From the NCBI GenBank assembly GCA_003427395.1, contig BFEA01000199.1, forward strand, positions 769,167 through 791,768: a DNA stretch of 22,602 nucleotides. Reading direction: 5' to 3'. A program made the translations under genes and the position numbers. The notes under the pieces are model-generated. The model was given only the letters and a program-made list of their open reading frames with translations, was not told the origin of the DNA and made no database searches. Below are positions 20,901-22,602 of this stretch, piece by piece. Numbering within the stretch: position 1 is the first letter of the stretch; each line of letters opens with the position of its first letter. This DNA comes from Chara braunii (lineage: Eukaryota > Streptophyta > Charophyceae > Charales > Characeae).

Positions 20901-22389
20901 AAAACTGCAACATGGTGGACTTGATGAGAAAGGCAGGGCTGTAGGTTATACGGAAAGCCAGGAGCAGTCTGACAGTTGGAAATAAGTTGTTTTCCTTCCA
21001 AGAAATGTGGACTGAGTTCAAGCAGATGGTTGAGAGTCTTGAGACAGATATCTGGCAGAGTGGAAGGTAGTAATGAGAAAAATTAGAGGCAGAGGTGGAC
21101 GAGCAGAGAAAGGTGCTCTCATGCCAAAGTTTCAAAAATCTGTGGCTGTGTGATGGCCAAATAGCAGAACAAAAGGGACACGCCCTCTTCTTTCGTAATT
21201 GGAGTGGAGAGAATCGTAGAGACATTGCAGAGAGGCAAGAGGAATAGCAGTATTTAGATGGGGGAGAAATTTCAGCTGAGAGAGTGAAGTCAGACTTGAC
21301 AAGAGGCAGTGCATGGAAAAGGTTTAGACGAGCCTCGTTTTTAAATGTCTTCCTGGCAGTCCGCACGTACGAACTGAGAGGGTCTATCCAGATGTCGAGG
21401 CTCGAAGAAGCATTCAAGAGTAGTTAATCAGGGGACTCTGGACCTGGTTTCCAGTTATAGATGTCAACCCTGGTAGGTACCTTCACAGGGGTAGAGCAGG
21501 GGTTAATCCGTCCTATCAATGCCGCTGTCTGAGGTTTCTCTCACCGTAACGGAGAGAAATGTGGACGAGGTCCTTAATTGTAAGGGATGTTGGACCCATT
21601 TTCCAGTTTTCTAACATAAGACACCTTATTTATAAATAAGAAACGACTTCCCATATCAGTGGTGCTTAAACTTTAAAGTTTAGACTATTACATAGAATGA
21701 CCACAATTTTTTTCGGGTGCAAAAGGAAAGAAATGATTCAAAAAGTGACAAAAACCTCAAGAATAGTAAACTAATTCCAGGAATTGAACGGGAATTCTCC
21801 ATAAAGCTGTCCTTCACCAGCAAAAGGCCAGAAATCAATATACGACAGTGTCGGCCACTGAATATGTGCGGCTGTACAGCCTGGCTGGCGTACGCAACAA
21901 ATCCAATTGGTTGGGAAGTGGAAAAGGGAGCAGATTGCAGGACAATCCCGATGAAGGGCCATGGTCTGGGGCGTGGAACACCCAGCAGCAGCACCCCCCT
22001 TGCTGAGGTGGTTAGTGCCAAAACACGGGCGAAGCTGATCCTTTCCTCTCGGCTTTTCTCCCTCCTTGGCTGTAAGAACATGCTTGCCGGTGATAAGCAA
22101 CTGGACTGATGCCCCCCAGAATAGAAGGGGCTTTGCTGTTCGTCTAAGAGAAGAAGGAGAAGAAGAAGAAGAAGAAAGAAGAAAGAAGAAGAAGAAGAAG
22201 GGAGAAGATCACCTGCAGGATCAAGAACCGGTTGTTGTCCAGGTCCACACCCTTCTCCTTCAGCAAGTTTGTCACCTCCGTGAAGTTGCTTCCTCTGTCA
22301 TCGATGTAGTACTTGGATGTATTGTTGCGCTGAGCTGTTCGGCTAATGACAAACTGGCTGTTTGGAACAACTTCGTACCCCGTATCATC
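494..22389 (-). CDS. SMC4: SMC4 (condensin core ATPase subunit), partial gene, nine exons
   Basis: SMC4 pairs with SMC2 to form the ATPase core of condensin, which compacts mitotic chromosomes by extruding DNA loops. Exons in order of transcription are 22389-22213, 18205-18075, 15855-15777, 11157-11000, 9638-9563, 8761-8633, 6110-5966, 5229-5099 and 646-494. They total 1179 nt, or 393 codons in one frame with no stop, and every junction between them is GT..AG. The first 59 codons hold the late part of the N-terminal ATPase head and end in [10 protein letters not shown]. The next exon starts [12 protein letters not shown] and continues to [14 protein letters not shown], an SMC4 signature that differs from SMC1, SMC2 and SMC3. 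The remaining codons are charged, heptad-like coiled coil. By comparison with a family of roughly 1250 residues, this covers about residues 110-510. Walker A, the hinge, the C-terminal coil and the signature/Walker B motifs are outside the window. Exons are only about 5% of the span. Identity is very secure; exon edges are my reading and were not tested against transcripts. Confidence 0.95.
698..815. repeat. 33-bp minisatellite, about 3.5 copies
   Basis: Units start AATGCCCAA at 698, 731, 764 and 797 and contain CAACCTTTTGTTTTTCCTTC. The period is exactly 33 bp (11 codons). On the minus strand, in frame with the neighbouring SMC4 exon, each unit reads KKEKQKV(E/D)LGI. It ends about 50 nt before the exon's acceptor. 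Confidence 0.9.
895..1125. repeat. 34-bp minisatellite, about 7 copies
   Basis: Units of the form GCTGATGTGGCGCTGCC followed by TATGGTCTACATTGCAT. Starts are at about 905, 939, 973, 1007, 1041, 1075 and 1106; the spacing is 34 bp except the last, which is 31. Divergence increases toward the right end. Confidence 0.9.
1627..1802. mobile_element. TTAA-flanked MITE (piggyBac-like), 176 bp
   Basis: The ends are long inverted repeats: ACCATTAGTACCTTTGACGG on the left against the complement of CCGTCAAAGGTACTAGTGGT on the right, continuing into GTTGGGA/TCCCAAC (about 27-32 bp with one mismatch). TTAA stands on both sides (1623-1626 and 1803-1806). There is no coding capacity. The TTAA could be a piggyBac-type target duplication, or simply part of longer inverted repeats, since GTTTAAAC flanks both ends. 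Confidence 0.7.
2093..2185. mobile_element. TA-flanked palindromic MITE, copy 1
   Basis: Inverted arms CCGTCTTCACCCGAATAGAA and TTCTATTCGGGAAGACGG flank a short loop, with TA on both sides (2091-2092, 2186-2187), as expected of Tc1/mariner-type insertion. The same element in the opposite orientation lies at 8155-8258: both the arms and the loop sequence (ATTTGG...CTTTC.GTC.AGAT) align after reverse complementing one copy. Confidence 0.7.
2365..2415. repeat. GTCTGGACC-type repeat fragment
   Basis: Short stretch with GGACCTGAGCAGACCAGACC and TCTGGACTCTGGACC, related to the GTCCGGACC-rich repeats elsewhere in the window. It lies immediately before the reverse-transcriptase relic. Confidence 0.4.
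2684..2736. repeat. (TTC)n microsatellite
   Basis: About 17 uninterrupted TTC units inside the reverse-transcriptase relic, followed by more degenerate TTCTTC sequence. It gives a Ser/Leu/Phe run in one direction and a Glu run in the other; these are shadows, not protein. Confidence 0.95.
3490..3840. repeat. Composite tandem array (TTCACCACTTCAGGA family)
   Basis: It starts with 20-bp units (CTTCAAGACACCCTTCACCA, about 3501-3540), then larger units: GATGCAGCCTGCCTAAACAG recurs at 3548, 3624 and 3731, and ACCATTCAGGATTTTCAGAC recurs at 3682 and 3790. The spacing in the second half is 107-108 bp, so a higher-order unit has begun to amplify. The array sits between the motif A and motif C parts of the reverse-transcriptase relic. 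Confidence 0.9.
4482..4964. mobile_element. hAT-like MITE with 8-bp TSD, copy 1 (483 bp)
   Basis: The target duplication TAAAATAT lies at 4474-4481 and 4965-4972. The ends form imperfect inverted repeats: CTGCATTACCAACTGGGCC on the left, GGCCACTCTGGTAACGTAG on the right. An interior with CCCGGCCGGGCAA is shared with the copy at 10672-10931. Eight-base duplications plus short inverted ends are typical of the hAT superfamily. There is no transposase coding. It includes T and A homopolymer runs and 4800-4920 AT-rich filler. Confidence 0.75.
5099..5229 (-). CDS. SMC4: SMC4 exon: N-terminal coiled coil
   Basis: This exon is 131 nt. The first two bases complete a Glu codon, then 43 codons read [20 protein letters not shown] to AEGKLLENK, phase 0 out. 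The acceptor is ATGGGCAG and the donor GTTTGG. The motif Y(R)..L.K...ELEPW.K matches the conserved ELEPWE segment of SMC4 family coils, so placement is firm. Confidence 0.94.
5230..5965 (-). other. SMC4 intron, 736 bp
   Basis: The smallest intron in the window. It contains a poly-C run (about 5517-5542) and a G run (5931-5942) near the donor. I see no mobile element or other gene in it. Confidence 0.85.
5966..6110 (-). CDS. SMC4: SMC4 exon: N-terminal coiled coil
   Basis: This exon is 145 nt, 48 codons plus one base (phase 1 out). It starts [20 protein letters not shown] after a GCGCAG acceptor and ends LEKLKETIR, then G|GTGCGG. The motif S..(I/L)PKLEE.I......L..EE..LE marks this as the middle of the N-terminal coil. 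A run of G (5931-5942) lies only about 25 bp past the donor, so in the transcript the 5' splice site is closely followed by a C run. Confidence 0.93.
6467..6606. mobile_element. TTAA-flanked MITE, copy 2 (140 bp)
   Basis: Left end ACCACCAGTGCATG, right end CATGTAATGGTGCT; these are inverted repeats with 11 of 14 matching. TTAA stands on each side (6463-6466, 6607-6610). The end sequence ACCA(C/T)(T/C)AGT is shared with the element at 1627-1802, so I place both in one family or related families. The interior differs. Confidence 0.6.
7146..7592 (+). mobile_element. tRNA-derived SINE, 447 bp, with TSD
   Basis: Flanked by GGTCGTCCAACCA (7133-7145) and GGTCGCCCAACCA (7593-7605), 12 of 13 matching. 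The head has a Pol III A box TAGCTCAGTTGG (7163-7174) and a degenerate B box GGTCGTGAGTCC (7200-7211), spaced as in a tRNA. An unrelated body of about 350 bp follows, ending in an A-rich tail (TTTAATTTAAAAAAAGG then a run of A, about 7579-7592). It was mobilised by a LINE in trans, by analogy with other SINEs. The mismatch in the TSD suggests it is not very recent. Confidence 0.8.
7685..7785. repeat. GGAGA-type purine-rich repeat
   Basis: Low-complexity AGGAGAGGAGAGG followed by GGGAGAAGGGAGAAGGGAGG. A pentamer-like slippage array with no coding meaning. Confidence 0.8.
8143..8406 (+). mobile_element. tRNA-derived SINE with TSD, carrying a nested MITE
   Basis: A perfect 17-bp target duplication GTTTAGGAATCATGGCA flanks it (8126-8142 and 8407-8423). 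The head has A box TAGCTCAGTTGG (8259-8270) and B box AGTTCGAATCC (8298-8308). The body ends in a long A run (about 8392-8405). The TA-flanked palindromic MITE 8155-8258 sits inside the 5' end, exactly at the TA of the A box, so the SINE came first and the MITE second. The perfect TSD implies a fairly young SINE insertion. Confidence 0.85.
8155..8258. mobile_element. TA-flanked palindromic MITE, copy 2, nested in SINE
   Basis: Arms of about 42 bp: CCTTCTTCCCCCGAATACAA on the left and TTGTATTCAGGGGAAGAAGG on the right, continuing inward to ATAACTGTAT/ATACAGCTGTAAT. TA is on both sides (8153-8154, 8259-8260). It is the same family as 2093-2185 in the opposite orientation. As RNA it would fold into a long hairpin within the SMC4 pre-mRNA. 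Confidence 0.75.
8633..8761 (-). CDS. SMC4: SMC4 exon: N-terminal coiled coil
   Basis: This exon has 43 codons, phase 0 at both ends. It begins [20 protein letters not shown] and ends KKVEDKVAK, with acceptor GTGTGCAG and donor GTGAGT. The core [25 protein letters not shown] is one of the best conserved coil segments of SMC4. Charge-rich heptads are plain. Confidence 0.95.
8762..9562 (-). other. SMC4 intron, 801 bp
   Basis: It holds a (CT)n-(AC)n compound microsatellite with one undetermined base at the junction, and A-rich stretches near 9370-9500. I see no gene or mobile element. Confidence 0.85.
9133..9246. repeat. Compound (CT)n-N-(CA)n microsatellite
   Basis: About 31 CT units, one N at 9195, then about 25 CA units, followed by GAGA-rich sequence. 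The single N at the exact junction probably marks a collapsed or unclosed assembly gap, so the true length is unknown. Confidence 0.97.
9563..9638 (-). CDS. SMC4: SMC4 exon: N-terminal coiled coil, small exon
   Basis: This exon is 76 nt. Its first base completes the Gln codon from the previous exon, then 25 codons read [20 protein letters not shown] followed by DKSCK, phase 0 at the end. The acceptor is GATGTAG and the donor GTGGGT. By length, the join between this exon and the next is continuous relative to plant SMC4 (within about three residues), so I do not think an exon is missing between them even though the following intron has an assembly gap. Confidence 0.88.
9864..9943. repeat. (CT)n microsatellite
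   Basis: About 40 uninterrupted CT units followed by a C run. In the SMC4 transcript it reads (AG)n. Confidence 0.97.
10425..10490. repeat. GTCCGGACC-type repeat patch
   Basis: Contains CTGGGTCCGGACCTGATC, GTCTGGACCCG and GTGTCCAGACCC. Related to the patches at 80-245, 6238-6310, 6640-6710 and 13505-13605. Confidence 0.55.
10672..10931. mobile_element. hAT-like MITE with 8-bp TSD, copy 2 (260 bp)
   Basis: A perfect 8-bp target duplication TTCCAATG lies at 10664-10671 and 10932-10939. Inverted ends are CTGGGCTACCAACTGGGCC and GGCCACTCTGGTAGCCTAG. It shares ends and CCGGCCGGGCAA sequence with 4482-4964. Its interior has expanded into five 35-36 bp tandem units. It is non-autonomous, and intact TSDs suggest relatively recent insertion. 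Confidence 0.85.
10756..10920. repeat. 35-36 bp tandem repeat inside MITE, five copies
   Basis: Units begin GGGCAAGTGGTCCCAGGCCA at 10756, 10792, 10827, 10862 and 10898. Units differ mainly in the GGTCCGGCC / GGCCCCAC / GGCCAGACC spacer. The last unit merges into the element's right inverted end (GGCCACTCTGG), so the array seems to have grown from the terminal sequence itself. Confidence 0.92.
11000..11157 (-). CDS. SMC4: SMC4 exon: N-terminal coiled coil
   Basis: This exon is 158 nt, entering at phase 0 and leaving at phase 2. It starts [20 protein letters not shown] after a TTTCAG acceptor and runs to AQAKLQAE plus the first two bases of a Gln codon (CA|G), donor GTAAGG. The pattern EAE..MLKE....L.W matches the coil segment of plant SMC4 (DEAETYMLKELSHLKWQ in the copy I recall). 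No stop or frameshift is seen. Confidence 0.93.
11601..11712 (-). repeat. tRNA-like sequences, possible SINE relic
   Basis: On the minus strand there are two successive B-box-like segments, GGGTTCAAATTC and GGGATCAAATCCC. The second is followed by CGCCAGC, which resembles a tRNA acceptor-stem strand, and is preceded by an A-box-like TGGCGCAACTGC but with no room for an anticodon arm. This may be a dimeric or deleted tRNA-derived SINE head. No TSD was found, so this is tentative. Confidence 0.4.
12021..12320 (+). pseudogene. Possible gag-like retrotransposon relic
   Basis: Open frame of about 99 codons with [15 protein letters not shown] and DHRIRFIWG. The pattern (S..EY...F..L...........RFI.G) is reminiscent of LTR-retrotransposon gag. 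No zinc knuckle, protease or LTR is seen, so the call rests on a short motif only. It may be an unrelated chance frame. Confidence 0.25.
12420..12573 (+). pseudogene. U6 snRNA retrocopy with 3' extension
   Basis: Near full-length U6: 5' stem-loop GTCCTTTGGGAC, then AAAATTGGAACGATACAGAG containing the ACAGAGA box, TTAGCATG containing the AGC triad, GCGCAAGGATGACACGCA, and GAAATGGTCGAAG plus a T run (to about 12522). About 51 nt of unrelated sequence ending in AAAA follows. The target duplication is AGGATGCATTCCTCGCT at 12574-12590; the left copy (12390-12419) is the same word interrupted by a 13-bp duplication. No plant-type upstream element or TATA box is visible, so I read it as a retrocopy, not a working U6 gene. 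Confidence 0.85.
12639..12862. repeat. Paired 40-bp direct repeat (CTGGAC..GTTTCCAGCC)
   Basis: Copies at 12639-12678 and 12823-12862 read G(C/G)GACnCTGGACnC then GTTTCCAGCCAA and AAGCTGAGT. A second pair with the same core lies at 21438 and 21590, and a single core at 1588-1601. The direct spacing is about 184 and 152 bp. These could be ends of a very small retroelement, but I cannot show it. Confidence 0.5.
12923..12949. repeat. 27-base A run
   Basis: A homopolymer following GGCCTCCTTTCGTGACTTG. It might be the tail of a retroposon, but I could not find a matching TSD or head. Confidence 0.9.
13505..13605. repeat. CCAGAC-rich repeat patch
   Basis: Contains CATCCAGACTTGACCTGGACC followed by GATCCAGACATTCGAACTGATCCAGAC, a short tandem of AACTGATCCAGACATTC. 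Similar in composition to the other GTCCAGACC patches in the window. Confidence 0.5.
14573..15056. repeat. Tandem duplication of a (CT)n-flanked segment
   Basis: A (CT)n array (about 14573-14648) is followed by a 125-bp segment (14651-14775) starting CCTTTTTCCTCATGG. Then comes a second, longer (CT)n array (about 14776-14943, with one N at 14864) and a second copy of the segment (14946-15056). The copies are highly similar. The second lacks 15 bp between two TTG repeats (CCCTTG..ATTG), the mark of a microhomology or slippage deletion. The N means the array length is not resolved. Confidence 0.92.
15082..15154 (-). repeat. tRNA-like head of a SINE (minus strand)
   Basis: On the minus strand: A box TAGCTCAGTCGG (15147-15136), B box GAGTTCAAATCC (15102-15091), and partly pairing ends GTTCTTC/ATGGAAC. 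The anticodon loop reads TGAAAT inside CTGT/ACAG, loosely Phe-like. The stems are too imperfect for a functional tRNA. Downstream (lower coordinates) is A/T-rich (AATAAAATAATAATTC), perhaps the SINE body or tail. The 5' side shares AGGAAGAACA(T/C)ACTGC with the duplicated segments at 14707 and 14988. Confidence 0.55.
15777..15855 (-). CDS. SMC4: SMC4 exon: proximal N-terminal coiled coil
   Basis: This exon is 79 nt. The first base completes the split Arg codon from the 18075-18205 exon. Then follow [18 protein letters not shown] and EKDKDGLE, ending at phase 0 before GTATTG. The acceptor is TTGGACAG. The sequence lines up with the segment where known plant SMC4 reads like LETLNESRSGVVQMVKLAEKE, so it belongs to the first part of the coil leaving the head. 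It is a small exon between introns of 2.2 and 4.6 kb. Confidence 0.92.
16024..16116 (+). pseudogene. Truncated U6 snRNA retrocopy with TSD
   Basis: The U6 match runs from GTCCTT at 16025 through CCGTTAAAATTGGAATGACG and TTAGCATGGCCCC to ACACATAAATCGC, then an AAAAG tail. The last ~20 nt of U6 are missing. The ACAGAGA box is mutated to GCAGAGA. The target duplication is AA(C/T)GGATAGGGCA, 16011-16023 and 16117-16129 (12 of 13). It is dead as an snRNA gene and is a separate insertion from the U6 copy at 12420. Confidence 0.8.
16130..17740. repeat. Purine-rich degenerate satellite (GGCAAGGRCAAG type)
   Basis: About 1.6 kb dominated on the plus strand by GGGACA, GGCAAG, GGATGA and AGCACAAG words. 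It includes purer stretches such as GGCAAGGGCAAGGGCAAGG (about 17059-17084) and a tandem duplication of about 57 bp near 17370-17455 (ATGAGCACAAGGACAAGCAC twice). It looks like an old expansion of a six-base motif with point mutations. No gene is seen. Confidence 0.8.
17744..18000. repeat. GGRGAC hexamer array with G-quadruplex potential
   Basis: Tandem GGAGAC, GGTGAC, GGCGAC and GGGGAC hexamers. The block 17875-17955 is nearly pure GGGGAC with many runs of four G, fitting a G-quadruplex pattern on the plus strand, which is the template strand for SMC4. The pre-mRNA would carry GTCCCC repeats. Confidence 0.95.
18075..18205 (-). CDS. SMC4: SMC4 exon: post-Q-loop signature, start of coiled coil
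   Basis: This exon is 131 nt, entering at phase 0 and leaving at phase 2. It begins [14 protein letters not shown] after a CAG acceptor and ends near VEQIEAGAK with a split Arg codon (AG|G) before GTAAGG. The stretch [22 protein letters not shown] is the SMC4 diagnostic: SMC2 has an MKPPEI type of sequence here and SMC1 an EEIS type. The last residues lead from the ATPase head into the N-terminal coiled coil. Confidence 0.95.
18593..18790 (+). pseudogene. LINE C-terminal zinc-knuckle (zf-RVT-like) relic
   Basis: The plus-strand frame reads [20 protein letters not shown] followed by CQHTDRLW: C-x2-C-x(7-8)-ES-x-H-x-F-x-EC-x5-LW, the pattern of the zinc-binding region at the C-terminus of plant LINE reverse transcriptases. 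Only this ~60-codon piece is visible; a stop precedes it at 18590 and a T-rich tract follows. No RT palm was found next to it. Confidence 0.6.
18915..19105. repeat. CCGGTTGGACC-type repeat
   Basis: Contains CAACCGGCCGGTTGGACCCC and, after a T-rich insert, GGCAACCGGCCGGTTCAGC with TGAACCGGAGCCGGACC. Similar words occur at 1-60, 20130-20215 and 20755-20830. Confidence 0.6.
19298..19342. repeat. 45-bp near-perfect hairpin
   Basis: The arms GGGGTCAAGTAAGCAATATT and AATATTACTTATTCGACCCC pair with a few mismatches around a very short TACTGC-like loop. No TSD or element ends were found. It may be a foldback element remnant. Confidence 0.7.
20130..20215. repeat. CCGGTCGACCGG-rich patch, with one N
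   Basis: Contains GGGTCGGTCGACCGGCCGGTCCGACCGG-type sequence; an undetermined base is at 20200. The same words recur at 20755-20830 (AACCGGCCCGGTCGACCGGT). About 550 bp of G-rich sequence lies between the two patches, so they may be ends of one element. Confidence 0.6.
20285..20620. repeat. G-rich tract
   Basis: Plus strand rich in GGGGGG and GGTGGGGG blocks (20295-20370), thinning out to 20620. Low-complexity and not coding. It has several G-quadruplex-like runs on the SMC4 template strand. Confidence 0.65.
22147..22206. repeat. (GAA)n-like repeat beside a splice donor
   Basis: GAAGAAGAAG-type purine repeat on the plus strand. In the SMC4 transcript it becomes a UUC/UCUUC pyrimidine tract that starts within about 10 nt of the 5' splice site of the Q-loop exon. 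Confidence 0.9.
22213..22389 (-). CDS. SMC4: SMC4 exon: late N-terminal ATPase head, ends at Q-loop
   Basis: This exon has 59 codons, phase 0 at both ends. It starts [19 protein letters not shown] after a CAG acceptor and contains SKYYIDD, SNFTEV and [14 protein letters not shown]. The final CAG codon is the Q-loop glutamine that contacts the ATP-bound Mg in SMC heads, and the donor GTGATC follows directly. The exon covers the part of the head between Walker A (upstream, outside the window) and the Q-loop. The transcript has a long TTC-rich pyrimidine tract within about 10 nt after the donor (plus-strand GAA repeat, 22147-22206), an unusual setting for a 5' splice site. Confidence 0.95.
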
Positions 22390-22602
22390 CTGACGAAGAC
22401 AGCCACAAACGCACAGAAACGAAAGCAAGTCAACCTATATGTTTTCATCATTCGTTTCCATCTACAGCACATTAGGTGGTGCTCATCACACCTTAGAACC
22501 ATAGTTGCGGCGCACTGCTACGGTGTGCAGTGCAGCGGGGGACGCTGTGCGCCATGCACAAGAGAGTGGTGCACGTGCACGTGCACGGAAGAAAAAAAAA
22601 AA
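22390..22602 (-). other. SMC4 intron (incomplete, runs off right edge)
   Basis: Intron sequence upstream of the 22213-22389 exon, ending in a GTGCACGTGCACGTGCAC palindromic run (about 22569-22587) and an A run. No exon for the Walker A region is visible, so it must lie further right. Confidence 0.75.

Larger units (their letters stand above)
18206..22212 (-). other. SMC4 intron, 4007 bp
   Basis: This intron separates the Q-loop glutamine from its GEVEQI continuation. It contains a LINE zinc-knuckle relic (18593-18790), CCGG-rich patches, a GC hairpin (19298-19342), a G-rich tract (20285-20620), an unexplained 197-codon frame (20824-21417, minus), paired TGGACC..TTTCCAG motifs and a GAA repeat at its 5' end. 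The stretches 18206-18560, 19345-19990 and 21665-22140 hold nothing I recognise. Confidence 0.85.

Noticed and set aside
20824-21417. 197-codon minus-strand frame with CPFC and HSHRF
   Set aside because: The CPFC...H motif loosely recalls a LINE zinc knuckle, but the sequence around it does not fit, and the Ser/Leu/Phe-rich composition mirrors a GA-rich strand. A profile search against RT families would decide.
1-22602. CRISPR arrays, phage-defence islands, operons or biosynthetic clusters
   Set aside because: The window is intron-rich eukaryotic DNA. The regular repeats are direct tandems without unique spacers, and no second intact gene is present.

Overview
Eukaryotic genomic DNA, most likely from the green plant lineage. 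Nearly the whole window (about 494-22389, minus strand) lies inside one split gene for SMC4, the condensin ATPase subunit. Nine exons, 1179 nt in total (393 codons), join in a single open frame at GT..AG junctions. They are separated by eight complete introns of about 0.7-4.6 kb, and flanking intron sequence runs off both window edges. The gene is partial: the start codon, the Walker A exon(s), the hinge, the second coiled coil and the C-terminal ATPase half lie outside. The peptide after the Q-loop ([29 protein letters not shown]) is closer to plant SMC4 than to animal SMC4 as I remember them. Together with the very large, repeat-choked introns this suggests a streptophyte with a big genome, for example a charophyte alga such as Chara. 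The species is an inference, not a demonstration.

Layout from left to right; the gene is read right to left. Intron 1-493 holds TCCGGACC-rich repeats. The 494-646 exon follows. Intron 647-5098 holds a 33-bp and a 34-bp minisatellite, a TTAA-flanked MITE, a TA-flanked palindromic MITE, a decayed reverse-transcriptase element on the plus strand split by a satellite-like array, and an hAT-like MITE with an 8-bp target-site duplication (TSD). Exons lie at 5099-5229 and 5966-6110. Intron 6111-8632 holds a second TTAA-type MITE, a 447-bp tRNA-derived SINE, and a second SINE whose A box is split by the palindromic MITE. Exons lie at 8633-8761 and 9563-9638. Intron 9639-10999 holds a second hAT-like MITE with an internal 35-bp array. 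The 11000-11157 exon follows. Intron 11158-15776 holds tRNA-like sequence, a U6 snRNA retrocopy, a (CT)n-linked duplication and another tRNA-like head. The 15777-15855 exon follows. Intron 15856-18074 holds a second U6 retrocopy and about 1.9 kb of purine-rich satellite with G-quadruplex potential. The 18075-18205 exon follows. Intron 18206-22212 holds a LINE zinc-knuckle relic, CCGG-rich repeats and a G-rich tract. The 22213-22389 exon ends with the Q-loop glutamine.

I see no independent intact protein gene besides SMC4, and no operon, CRISPR array or bacterial-type system. The main interest is the mobile-element record kept in the introns. At least three non-autonomous DNA-transposon families occur twice each with recognisable target-site signatures. 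There are two SINEs with TSDs (one with a nested insertion) and two independent U6 retrocopies with TSDs.
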